DNA of 7,787 bases, from assembly GCA_903862155.1 (NCBI GenBank), contig CAIOXF010000367.1:1-7787 (forward strand). The letters are read 5' to 3'. This document shows, in pieces, positions 1-6,542 of the stretch (positions within the stretch are counted from its first letter, which is position 1; the number at the start of each line of letters is the position of its first letter). The notes below the pieces were generated by a model that searched no databases, was not told where the DNA came from, and saw only the letters and a list, made by a program, of their open reading frames with translations. The translations under genes were made by a program, and so were the position numbers. The stretch is from an uncultured cyanobacterium (GTDB lineage: Bacteria; Cyanobacteriota; Cyanobacteriia; PCC-6307; Cyanobiaceae).

Positions 1-539
1 AGGCCTTCGCCGGCCTGCGGCACCAGGCCAGCTGCCTCTCGCTGCCGCAGCGCTTCGAACAACAGGGTGGCCGCCGCCACGCTCACATTCAGCGACTGCA
101 CCATGCCGCTCATCGGGATCACCACCGCCTGATCCACTGCGTTTGCCATCTCCTCGCTCAGGCCCCATTTCTCGGCACCGAGCACGAAGGCCGTGGGGCC
201 GGTGAAGTCGCACTGGCGGTAGTCCACGGCCTCCACCGAGAGGTGGGTGCCGTACAGCTTGAAGCCCTGAGCTTTCAGGGTTTGCACTGCCGCCAGGCTG
301 TTGGCGTGGGTGTGCAGCGGCACCCACTTCTGGCTGCCCTGGGCGGTGCTGTTGAACGTGCGCAGGCGTCCTTGCAGGCTCACCACATGGGCCTCGAGCG
401 CGCCCACCGCATCGCAGGTGCGCAGGATCGCCGAGAGGTTGTGGGGCTTCTCCACCTGCTCCAGCAGCACCGTGAGATCCCCCATGCGCCGATCCAGCAC
501 GGCCTTCAGCCGCTCAAACCGTCGGGGCAGCAGGGGCAT
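1..539 (-). CDS. trmH: tRNA (guanosine-2'-O-)-methyltransferase, SPOUT family (partial, C-terminus outside window)
   Basis: This is the N-terminal 179 residues of a TrmH/SpoU enzyme, which uses S-adenosylmethionine to methylate the 2'-O of a guanosine in the tRNA D-loop (G18 in the characterised enzymes). All three SPOUT motifs are visible. Motif 1 is KPHNLSAILRTCDAVG (residues 31-46), with the invariant Arg at 40. Motif 2 is FVLGAEKWGLS (118-128). Motif 3, which forms the trefoil knot, is IPMSGMVQSLNVSVAAA (141-157). The N-terminus lines up with what I recall of E. coli TrmH (DLTV..EQV.KPHN), so this is the tRNA enzyme rather than the 23S rRNA enzyme RlmB. The start is taken as ATG at 539-537. 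An in-frame ATG at 548-546 would add three residues, and neither has a clear ribosome-binding site. The gene runs off the left edge and is divergent from the gene at 555. Confidence 0.93.
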   Translation of the reverse strand, partial: MPLLPRRFERLKAVLDRRMGDLTVLLEQVEKPHNLSAILRTCDAVGALEAHVVSLQGRLRTFNSTAQGSQKWVPLHTHANSLAAVQTLKAQGFKLYGTHLSVEAVDYRQCDFTGPTAFVLGAEKWGLSEEMANAVDQAVVIPMSGMVQSLNVSVAAATLLFEALRQREAAGLVPQAGEG

Positions 540-554
540 GGGCAGCATGGGGCG

Positions 555-911
555 ATGGCTGTTCCCAGCTTCGACCAACGCGTGTACGCCGCGGTGCTGC
601 AGATCCCCTATGGGCACCTGGCCACCTATGGGCAGATTGCGGAGTTGATCGGGGCGTATGGCTGCGCGCGGCAGGTGGGTTGGGCGCTGCGGCGGTTGGA
701 GCTGCCCAGTGCGGTGCCGTGGCATCGGGTGGTGAATGCCAGGGGCCAGGTGAGCATGAGCCTGAGCCGTGAGGGCAGCGACTGGATGCAGCGCGAGCTG
801 CTGATCGCGGAGGGGATTCCAGTGGATGGGGAGGGGCGGTTGCCGCTGTCGCGGTTTCTCTGGACGGTGGAGGCGCTGCCTGGGGCACCGCCAGCGGACA
901 CAGTGGGGTGA
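555..911 (+). CDS. Alkyltransferase-like (ATL) protein, MGMT/Ogt family without the acceptor cysteine
   Basis: A 118-residue protein with the DNA-binding domain of O6-alkylguanine-DNA alkyltransferases. Visible are the TYGQIAELIG segment (residues 24-33; the Tyr corresponds to the one that helps flip the base), the ARQVG segment with the arginine-finger position (Arg39), and PWHRVVNARG (55-64). In true alkyltransferases that last motif is PCHRV, with Cys accepting the alkyl group; here it is Trp56. The same substitution marks the ATL group (E. coli YbaZ, yeast Atl1). ATL proteins bind O6-alkylguanine without repairing it and flag it for nucleotide excision repair. That role is family knowledge, not shown here. 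A conserved-looking RFLW lies at residues 100-103. ATG at 555 is the only start giving a normal ATL N-terminus; the open frame upstream to 243 is antisense to trmH. Its stop touches the rsmB start (TGATG), suggesting joint transcription. I give no symbol because naming is inconsistent. Confidence 0.88.
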   Translation: MAVPSFDQRVYAAVLQIPYGHLATYGQIAELIGAYGCARQVGWALRRLELPSAVPWHRVVNARGQVSMSLSREGSDWMQRELLIAEGIPVDGEGRLPLSRFLWTVEALPGAPPADTVG

Positions 912-2350
912 TGCCGCCGTTGCCGATGGCTTCACCTGCCGCTTCCACTGCTAAATCCAGCCCCAAGGAGGCCGTGCCCGTGGGCCTTGCGGCGCGGCAG
1001 GCGGCCTGGCAGGTGTTGCAGGCGGTGGCCAGTGGGGCCTACGCCGATGCGGCCCTGGAGCGGGAGCTGCAGCGCAGCAAGCTCGAGCCGGCCGATCGGG
1101 CGCTCGTGACCGAGCTGGCCTACGGCGCCATTCGCCAGCGACGTTTGCTGGATGCCTGGCTCGACCAGGTGGGCAAGGTGCCGGCGCGCAAGCAGCCGCC
1201 CAAGTTGCGCTGGCTGCTGCACCTGGGCCTCTACCAACTGCTGTTCAGCGCGCGGGTACCGGCCTCCGCTGCCGTGAGCACCACCGTGGAGCTGGCCAAG
1301 CGCGGCGGGCTGGCCCGGTTGGCGCCGGTGGCCAACGGCATGCTGCGGGCCGTGCTGCGCCGGCGGGAGGAGGTCGCGCCAGGCGAGGTGGATGCGGGCA
1401 GCTCTGGCGCAGCCGCTGCAGCTCTGGAGCCCTGGCTGGGGCTGGATCTGCCCTCCGATCCAGCCGAGGCCCTGGCCCTCAGGCGCTCCCTGCCCCTGTG
1501 GCTGGCGGCATTGCTGCGGGAGTGGCTGTCTGCTGATCGCGCCGAAGCCTTCGCGTTGGCCTGCAATCAACCGCCACCGCTCGACCTGCGGGTGAATTCC
1601 CTGCGCTGCAGCTCGGAGCAGCTGCTCACCGTGCTCAAGGAGGCAGGGGTGGAGGCCGAGCCGATTGCCGGCCTCTCTGCGGGCATTCATTTGAGTGGGC
1701 GCACCGGTGATCTGCGCCGATTGCCCGGGTTTGGGGAGGGCCATTGGTGCGTGCAAGACCGGGCGGCTCAGCGCATCGCCCTGCTGCTGGAGCCCCAGCC
1801 CGGCCACCAGGTGCTGGATGCCTGTGCGGCTCCCGGCGGTAAGAGCACCCACCTGGCTGAACTGATGGGGGATCGGGGCACGATCTGGGCGGTGGATCGC
1901 TCCGAGGCGCGGCTGGAGCGGGTGCGGCGTAATGCCGATCGTTTGGGGCTCAGCTGCATCCGCACCATGGCGGCGGAAGCCCAACACCTCACGGAGCAGA
2001 AGCCCCAGTGGCTTGGGCACTTCGATCGGATCCTGCTGGATGCGCCCTGCTCCGGCCTGGGCACCCTGGCCCGCCATGCCGATGCCCGCTGGCGGATTAC
2101 GCCAGAGGCGATTGAGGAACTCACTGCGCTCCAGCGCCAGCTGCTGGAGGGAATGCTGCCGTTGCTGGCCTCCAAGGGCCGGCTGGTGTACGCCACCTGC
2201 ACCGTGCATCCGGCCGAAAACTGCGAACTGCTGGCGGCGTTCCTGGCGGATCACCCCGACTGGCATCTGATCAGCAGCAGCCAGAGTTGGCCAGGCGATG
2301 CGGCCGGTGGCGACGGGTTCTACGCCGCTGTGATCGAGCGGCGCTCCTGA
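911..2350 (+). CDS. rsmB: 16S rRNA (cytosine-5-)-methyltransferase RsmB (Sun/Fmu)
   Basis: RsmB methylates C5 of a cytosine in 16S rRNA (C967 in E. coli) with S-adenosylmethionine. A NusB-like RNA-binding domain occupies about residues 26-150 (LRWLLHLGLYQLLF is typical). A linker rich in Ala follows, then the Rossmann methyltransferase domain. Motif I is DACAAPGGKS (from residue 303). Motif IV is DAPCSGLGT (from 377), with Cys380 for product release. Motif VI is YATCTVHPAEN (from 427), with the nucleophilic Cys430. At 479 residues it is slightly longer than usual because of a low-complexity, Ala/Pro/Ser-rich N-terminus. The start is uncertain. ATG 911 overlaps the upstream stop by one base, GTG 908 and ATG 926 are also in frame, and GTG 980 has by far the best ribosome-binding site and would give 456 residues. 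The gene ends base-to-base against the convergent penicillin-binding protein gene. Confidence 0.95.
   Translation: MPPLPMASPAASTAKSSPKEAVPVGLAARQAAWQVLQAVASGAYADAALERELQRSKLEPADRALVTELAYGAIRQRRLLDAWLDQVGKVPARKQPPKLRWLLHLGLYQLLFSARVPASAAVSTTVELAKRGGLARLAPVANGMLRAVLRRREEVAPGEVDAGSSGAAAAALEPWLGLDLPSDPAEALALRRSLPLWLAALLREWLSADRAEAFALACNQPPPLDLRVNSLRCSSEQLLTVLKEAGVEAEPIAGLSAGIHLSGRTGDLRRLPGFGEGHWCVQDRAAQRIALLLEPQPGHQVLDACAAPGGKSTHLAELMGDRGTIWAVDRSEARLERVRRNADRLGLSCIRTMAAEAQHLTEQKPQWLGHFDRILLDAPCSGLGTLARHADARWRITPEAIEELTALQRQLLEGMLPLLASKGRLVYATCTVHPAENCELLAAFLADHPDWHLISSSQSWPGDAAGGDGFYAAVIERRS
965..971 (+). promoter_or_regulatory. Strong Shine-Dalgarno sequence AAGGAGG inside the annotated rsmB 5' end
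   Basis: AAGGAGG lies 8 bases before an in-frame GTG at 980. It is the strongest ribosome-binding site I see in the window, and translation from 980 would begin just before the NusB-like domain (GLAARQAAWQVL). The candidates at 908, 911 and 926 have no comparable site. It could be coincidence, since AAG GAG GCC are ordinary Lys-Glu-Ala codons. Confidence 0.45.
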
Positions 2351-4441
2351 TCAGGGCAGGGGCGGTGCGGCCACCGGCGGCGGGGGTGCCGTGACGGGTG
2401 GTGGCGGCGCTGCCGGTGGTACCGCTGGCGCGATGGCAGGTGCCGGTGCGCTGGCGGCCGGCGATGGAGTTGGCCGCTCGCCGCCCGCCGGTGCGCTGGC
2501 CCCCGGCTCTCCGTTGTCAGTTGGTGGCTTCCATTGGCTTTCGGTGGGCTCCTGGGGCTTGGGCCAGAGGCTCAGTCCGCCGCCGCGCTTCTGCTCCGGT
2601 TTCTTGTCGCGCACGTAGGTGCCGGTGAGTTCCGGCTTGGGGGGGAACTTGCGCACGGGCAGATCCTTCACGATCGGCGCCATGAAGCTGTTCCAGGCCA
2701 GGGTGGCTACCACGGAGGTGGAGCGCGTTTCGCGGCTGTTGTCGTAGCCCAGCCACACGCCGGTGGTGAGCTGGGGGATCGCGCCGATGAACCAGAGGTC
2801 GCGGCCGCCCTCGGAGGTGCCGGTTTTGCCGGCCACGGGGCGATCCCGCAGCGCTGCTCCGGTGCCGGTGCCGCCGGTCACCACCTGCTGCAGCATCCAC
2901 ACCATCGCGTCGGCAATGTCACTGGCCACCGCCCGGGTGCCTTTGTCCCCGTTGGCGCGGCGGCTCCAGAGCAGTTCGCCATTGGGGCCGAGGATCTCCT
3001 CGAACGGCGTGGGCTTCACATAGATGCCGCGGTTCACGATCGCCGCATAGGCCGCCGTCATGTCGAGCACGGTTTGCTCGTAGGCGCCGATCGCCATCGG
3101 ATAGAAGCGCCCCAGTGGCCGGGTCACGCCGATCCCCAGGCTCTTGGCGGTGTCGATCACCTTGTCGAAGCCCAGCTCCTCCAGCAGAGCCACCGCCACC
3201 ACGTTGAGCGAGTTCTGCAGGGCCACCCACATCGGCACGTTGCCCATGTAGCGGTTGCCGAAGTTGCGCGGGCAGTAGCCGCGGAAGCAGCGGGCCGAAT
3301 CCTTCAGCACCCGCTCGGGTTTCATGCCCTCCTTCACGGCCGTGAGGTACACGAACAACTTGAAGGTGGACCCTGGCGAGCGCAGGGCCTGGGTGGCCCG
3401 GTTGAACTGGCTTTTGGCGAAGTCTTTGCCGCCCACCAGCGCCCGCACCAGGCCGGTGCCCGGCTCCATGGCCACCAGCGCGCCTTCCATCTCGCCGGGG
3501 GCGTACTGGTTAATGGTTCTCTGAGCCTGGTCCTGCCACTTGAGGTTCACGCTGCTGCGCACCGTGAGGCCGCCCACCTCCAGCTGCTCGGGCGTGAGCA
3601 CGCGCGGCAGCTCCTGCTGCACCCAGCTCGAGAAGTAGGGCGCGCGGCTCACCCAGTACTTGGGCTCGGCCGGCTTGAGCTCCAGGGGGGTGGCGTTGGC
3701 TTCGGCCTGCTCGGTGGCGGAGATGAAGCCCGCTTCCTCCATGCGCCGCAACACGATGGCGCGCCGCTGCAGGGCCAGATCGGGATTGACCAGTGGCGAA
3801 TACACCGATGGGGCAGGGGGCAGGCCAGCGATCAGGGCCGCCTCCGGCAGGGTGAGCTGGGCTGGGGTTTTCGAGAAGTAGATCCAGGCCGCATCGGCCA
3901 CGCCGTAGGCGCTGGAGCCGAGGTACACCACGTTCAGGTACTCGGTGAGGATCTGCTCCTTGCTCAGCTGGCGCTCCAGCTTTCCTGCCAGTGCCGCCTC
4001 CTTGAGTTTGCGGATGATCGTGCGGTCTTGGCTCAGGAACACCGTGCGAGCGAGCTGCTGGGTGATCGTGCTGGCCCCTTCTTCCACCGAGCGCTGGGTG
4101 ATGTTGCGCACCAGGGCCCGGGCGATCCCGGCTGGATCAACACCGGCGTGCTGATAGAAGCGGCGATCTTCCGCCGCCACAAAGGCCTGCTCCACCAGCG
4201 GTGGCACTTGGCCAGGGCTCAGTTTCTCGCGGCTGGCCGGGCCGATGGTCTGCACCACCTCGCCATCGGCCGAAAGGATCGTGAGGGTGCCGGGCCTGTT
4301 GAACGTGCTGATTCGCCGCGCGTCGGGAAGGAGCGCATCCACTCCACTCACCAGGGCCGCTTGCCCTAGGGCCACACCGCCACCGATTGCCAGGGCCAGC
4401 AGGCCACTGCGCAGGAGATGGTTGCGGCCGCGCCGTTTCAC
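2351..4441 (-). CDS. Class A (bifunctional) penicillin-binding protein: peptidoglycan glycosyltransferase/transpeptidase
   Basis: A 696-residue class A PBP that polymerises lipid II into glycan strands and cross-links the peptides on the outer face of the inner membrane. A short basic N-terminus precedes one membrane helix (about residues 11-34). The GT51 domain shows EDRRFYQHAGVD with catalytic Glu91, GASTITQQLART (122-132), RKLKEAALAGKLERQLSKEQ (144-163) and LPEAALIAGLPPAPS (198-212). The transpeptidase domain shows SxxK as Ser358-Thr-Phe-Lys361, SxN as Ser411-Leu-Asn413, and KTGTS at 539-543, so both active sites look intact. Cys385 and Cys390 flank a short loop after the SxxK motif and could form a periplasmic disulfide (inference). 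The last 100 residues are a Pro/Ala-rich tail. The start is GTG, one base after the chlG stop and with no clear ribosome-binding site, which suggests translation coupled to chlG. Several PBP1-type paralogues exist in cyanobacteria, so I give no symbol. Confidence 0.94.
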   Translation of the reverse strand: MKRRGRNHLLRSGLLALAIGGGVALGQAALVSGVDALLPDARRISTFNRPGTLTILSADGEVVQTIGPASREKLSPGQVPPLVEQAFVAAEDRRFYQHAGVDPAGIARALVRNITQRSVEEGASTITQQLARTVFLSQDRTIIRKLKEAALAGKLERQLSKEQILTEYLNVVYLGSSAYGVADAAWIYFSKTPAQLTLPEAALIAGLPPAPSVYSPLVNPDLALQRRAIVLRRMEEAGFISATEQAEANATPLELKPAEPKYWVSRAPYFSSWVQQELPRVLTPEQLEVGGLTVRSSVNLKWQDQAQRTINQYAPGEMEGALVAMEPGTGLVRALVGGKDFAKSQFNRATQALRSPGSTFKLFVYLTAVKEGMKPERVLKDSARCFRGYCPRNFGNRYMGNVPMWVALQNSLNVVAVALLEELGFDKVIDTAKSLGIGVTRPLGRFYPMAIGAYEQTVLDMTAAYAAIVNRGIYVKPTPFEEILGPNGELLWSRRANGDKGTRAVASDIADAMVWMLQQVVTGGTGTGAALRDRPVAGKTGTSEGGRDLWFIGAIPQLTTGVWLGYDNSRETRSTSVVATLAWNSFMAPIVKDLPVRKFPPKPELTGTYVRDKKPEQKRGGGLSLWPKPQEPTESQWKPPTDNGEPGASAPAGGERPTPSPAASAPAPAIAPAVPPAAPPPPVTAPPPPVAAPPLP
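2354..2653 (-). repeat. Low-complexity Pro/Ala-rich coding tail of the penicillin-binding protein
   Basis: This stretch encodes residues 597-696, dominated by Pro and Ala, with a tandem-like PPPPVTAPPPPVAAPP near the end. A 14-base direct repeat, GCCGGTGCGCTGGC on the plus strand, occurs at 2442-2455 and 2487-2500. The 45-base offset is in frame, and each copy encodes an ASAPA peptide. Such tails are common in periplasmic wall enzymes and probably act as flexible spacers; no domain is recognisable. Confidence 0.7.
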
Positions 4442-4442
4442 A

Positions 4443-5423
4443 TCACGCCACCAGAGTGCTGTGGCCCACAGCCAGGGCCGTCACCAACATTCCAAGTACC
4501 AGGAATGGCTGGGCGCTGGCCTGATACTTCACGTCAAACGCCACGGGATCGCGCAGTAGCCAGATGTCCTGGAACGTGATCTGGGGCACGATCAACAGCA
4601 CCAGCAGCACGGCTGCGAAATGCTGGCCGATGCCAATCAACACAGCCACCATCGCCAGCTGGAACAGATCGATCATCGCGGCACTGATCCAGCTGGCCTT
4701 CTCGATACCAAAGGCCACGGGCAGGCTTTGCAGCCCCAAGGCTCGATCACCTTCCACGCTCTTGAAGTCGTTCACCACTGCGATTCCGAGGCCAGCCAGG
4801 GAATAGGCCAGGGTGAGGATTGCGGTGGTCCAGGTGAGGTGGCCGAACAGGGCCTGACCGGCCCACCAGGGCAAGGCGATGTAGCTGGCGCCCAGGGCGT
4901 AATTGCCAAGCCATCCGTTCTGCTTGAGCTTCAGCGGAGGTGCCGAATAGATGAAGCTCACGAAAGAGCCTCCCAGTGCCAGCAGGAACAGCACCGGGGT
5001 GGTGTGGCCCGCCCAGAGATCAAGGCCATAGGCCACCGCCAGGCCAGCCAGCAGCAGCACCCAGATCTGGGCTTTCACCTGCCAAAGCGGGATTGCACCA
5101 GAGGGAATCGGCCGGTAGGGCTCGTTGATCGCGTCGATCTCGCGGTCGTAGTAGTCGTTGATCGTTTGGGTGTAGCCAGCCAACAACGGCCCGCTCATCA
5201 CCATGCAGGCGATCGAAGCACCCACGTCAGGCAGGGCCCAGTGGAAGTTGCCGGAGGCAGCCGCGCCACACAGCACGCCCCAGATCAAGGGAATCCAGGT
5301 GACCGGCTTCATCAACTGGAGCCGGATCTTCCAGATATCGGAGGTGCCGGAGGCACCTTTCATCCCCAGCAATTGGCGTGCGGCGCTACCGCTTGTGGCC
5401 TCGGGATTGGGGCTGTTGCTCAA
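4443..5423 (-). CDS. chlG: Chlorophyll synthase ChlG (UbiA prenyltransferase family)
   Basis: ChlG attaches the phytyl or geranylgeranyl chain to chlorophyllide, the last step of chlorophyll a synthesis, in the membrane. It is a multi-span UbiA-family protein. The first Asp-rich motif is NDYYDREID (residues 89-97), followed by AINEPYRPIPSGA. The second is NDFKSVEGDR (218-227). The segments ARQLLGMKGA, WKIRLQLMKP, LKLKQNGWLGNYALGASYIALPWWAG and VKYQASAQPFLV match what I recall of Synechocystis ChlG almost word for word. No ATG precedes the conserved ARQLLGMKG. I chose TTG at 5423-5421, which has GAGG five bases upstream and gives 326 residues, close to the family norm. A TTG at 5453 would add ten residues and overlap petP by eight bases, with only a weak GAG upstream. 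The stop is one base before the GTG of the downstream penicillin-binding protein gene. Confidence 0.96.
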   Translation of the reverse strand: MSNSPNPEATSGSAARQLLGMKGASGTSDIWKIRLQLMKPVTWIPLIWGVLCGAAASGNFHWALPDVGASIACMVMSGPLLAGYTQTINDYYDREIDAINEPYRPIPSGAIPLWQVKAQIWVLLLAGLAVAYGLDLWAGHTTPVLFLLALGGSFVSFIYSAPPLKLKQNGWLGNYALGASYIALPWWAGQALFGHLTWTTAILTLAYSLAGLGIAVVNDFKSVEGDRALGLQSLPVAFGIEKASWISAAMIDLFQLAMVAVLIGIGQHFAAVLLVLLIVPQITFQDIWLLRDPVAFDVKYQASAQPFLVLGMLVTALAVGHSTLVA

Positions 5424-5428
5424 GGGAG

Positions 5429-5432
5429 CCTC
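5429..5432 (-). promoter_or_regulatory. Ribosome-binding site GAGG favouring the TTG start of chlG at 5423
   Basis: On the minus strand GAGG is followed by five bases (CTCCC) and TTG. The other candidate, TTG at 5453, has only GAG seven bases upstream. The resulting N-terminus (MSNSPNPEATSGSA before ARQLLGMKG) is similar in length to that of Synechocystis ChlG as I remember it. Confidence 0.45.
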
Positions 5433-5445
5433 GGGCGCGGGCTGA

Positions 5446-5670
5446 TCAGGCAAGCGCGATCTCGTCTTCGAAGAACCAGGCGGTCTGGCCGTTGCTCAGC
5501 TTCACCACCACCCCGATGCCCTTGCCGTCGACGGTGCGGAAGCCGGACACCGTGCCTGAGGCATCGGCCTTCAGTGCTTCGACCAGCTCAGCCGAAATGC
5601 GGTCGCGCACCCGGGTGACCCGCACCTTCGAACCGATCTGGACGGTGTCTGAGGTGGCAGCCTGGGACAT
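5446..5670 (-). CDS. petP: Cytochrome b6f subunit PetP (DUF2862 family)
   Basis: A 74-residue soluble protein resembling the cyanobacterial DUF2862/PetP family, an SH3-like peripheral subunit on the cytoplasmic side of the cytochrome b6f complex that influences electron transport. Supporting segments are VQIGSKVRVTRVRDRIS (residues 10-26), GTVSGFRTVDGKGIGVVVKL (39-58) and the acidic-aromatic end AWFFEDEI (64-71). There is no signal peptide or membrane helix, as expected. The start is ATG at 5670-5668; the open frame continues far upstream but is antisense to hisF there. The stop lies just before the chlG start (or overlaps it, if chlG uses the TTG at 5453), so the two are very likely cotranscribed. 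It is divergent from hisF across 57 bases. The family match is from memory of conserved residues, and the assignment depends on a short protein. Confidence 0.82.
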   Translation of the reverse strand: MSQAATSDTVQIGSKVRVTRVRDRISAELVEALKADASGTVSGFRTVDGKGIGVVVKLSNGQTAWFFEDEIALA

Positions 5671-5727
5671 GGCCGGCGCGACTTGGAAAAGTGGCGCAAC
5701 CCTACCAGCGCCCACCGGAGCACCTGC
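5671..5727. promoter_or_regulatory. Divergent petP / hisF intergenic region (57 bases)
   Basis: This gap must carry the start of the petP-chlG-PBP transcript and probably that of hisF. For petP, TAGGGT at 5704-5699 on the minus strand resembles a TANNNT -10 box, but no good -35 hexamer lies 16-18 bases further up. For hisF, TTGGAA at 5683-5688 could be a -35 hexamer, but no -10 box is seen at the right distance. The elements are weak; the position is the main argument. Confidence 0.4.
5717..5720 (+). promoter_or_regulatory. Ribosome-binding site GGAG of hisF
   Basis: GGAG is separated by seven bases from ATG 5728. This fixes the hisF start at MVAKRIIPCLDV and excludes the longer frame beginning at 5683. 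Confidence 0.75.
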
Positions 5728-6534
5728 ATGGTTGCCAAGCGGATCATCCCCTGCCTCGACGTGGCCGATGGCCGGGTGGTGAAGGGGGTGAATTTCGTGG
5801 GCCTGCGCGACGCCGGCGACCCGGTGGAGCTGGCCTGCCGCTACAGCGCCTCCGGCGCCGATGAACTGGTGTTTCTTGATATCGCGGCCAGCCACCAGGG
5901 GCGCGCCACCCTCGTGGGCCTGGTGCAGCGCACCGCTGAGGCGGTGACCATTCCCTTCACGGTGGGTGGTGGCATCAGCAGCGTGGAGGGCATTACGGAA
6001 TTGCTGCGCGCCGGTGCCGACAAGATCAGCCTCAATTCCTCCGCGGTGCGCGAGCCCGAGCTGGTGAGCCGTGGCGCCGAGCGCTTCGGCTGCCAGTGCA
6101 TCGTGGTGGCGATCGATGCGCGCCGCCGCGAAGGGCCTGATCTGGGTTGGGACGTGTATGTGAAAGGAGGCCGCGAGAACACCGGCCTCGATGCGGTGGC
6201 CTGGGCCCGGCGCGTGGTGGAACTGGGGGCGGGGGAAATTCTGCTCACCTCGATGGATGGGGATGGCACCCAGGCCGGCTACGACCTGGCCCTCACCCGA
6301 GCGGTGGCCGAGGCAGTGGAGGTGCCGGTGATCGCCTCGGGCGGCGCAGGCTGCATGGATCACATCGCCCAGGCCCTGGAGAGCGGCAAGGCCTCAGCGG
6401 CGCTGCTGGCCTCCCTGCTGCACGACGGCGTGCTCACCGTGCAGGACATCAAGGCCGACCTGCTGGGCCGCGGCCTCAACGTGCGCCCGCTGGAGACACG
6501 GGAGACCGACGTTGCGCTTCGTGCACCTCTGTAA
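5728..6534 (+). CDS. hisF: Imidazole glycerol phosphate synthase, cyclase subunit HisF
   Basis: HisF is the (beta-alpha)8-barrel half of IGP synthase. It uses ammonia from the HisH glutaminase to convert PRFAR into imidazole glycerol phosphate and AICAR, linking histidine and purine synthesis. The 268-residue product has a normal N-terminus, AKRIIPCLDV with catalytic Asp11, and the second catalytic Asp130 in VVAIDA. Phosphate-binding segments PFTVGGGI (76-83), LLTSMDGDGTQAGYD (172-186) and PVIASGGAG (200-208) are present, as is KISLNSSAV (99-107). HisF is about 250-260 residues in most bacteria; the small excess is a polar C-terminal extension after NVRPL. No hisH or other his gene is in the window, so the pathway is dispersed here, as is usual in cyanobacteria. 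Confidence 0.97.
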   Translation: MVAKRIIPCLDVADGRVVKGVNFVGLRDAGDPVELACRYSASGADELVFLDIAASHQGRATLVGLVQRTAEAVTIPFTVGGGISSVEGITELLRAGADKISLNSSAVREPELVSRGAERFGCQCIVVAIDARRREGPDLGWDVYVKGGRENTGLDAVAWARRVVELGAGEILLTSMDGDGTQAGYDLALTRAVAEAVEVPVIASGGAGCMDHIAQALESGKASAALLASLLHDGVLTVQDIKADLLGRGLNVRPLETRETDVALRAPL

Positions 6535-6542
6535 AGCGTCGT

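Noticed and set aside
243..554. N-terminal extension of the ATL protein by about 100 residues
   Set aside because: This part of the frame is antisense to the conserved trmH reading frame and bears no resemblance to MGMT-family N-termini.
932..2266. A 444-codon minus-strand open frame opposite rsmB
   Set aside because: It is Gln/Gly-rich low-complexity translation with no recognisable motif, mirroring the codon bias of rsmB.
2534..4369. A 611-codon open frame on the plus strand, opposite the penicillin-binding protein gene
   Set aside because: Its translation is His/Gly/Ala-rich with no domain, and it is exactly antisense to a gene with intact GT51 and transpeptidase motifs. Long antisense frames are expected at this GC content.
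4620..5618. A 332-codon plus-strand open frame across chlG and petP
   Set aside because: It spans two well-supported minus-strand genes, and its product is a Gln/His/Arg-rich shadow without domain signals.
5671..6363. N-terminal extension of petP on the minus strand
   Set aside because: The open frame upstream of ATG 5670 lies opposite hisF, whose catalytic residues and ribosome-binding site are clear. PetP proteins are of the short length given here.
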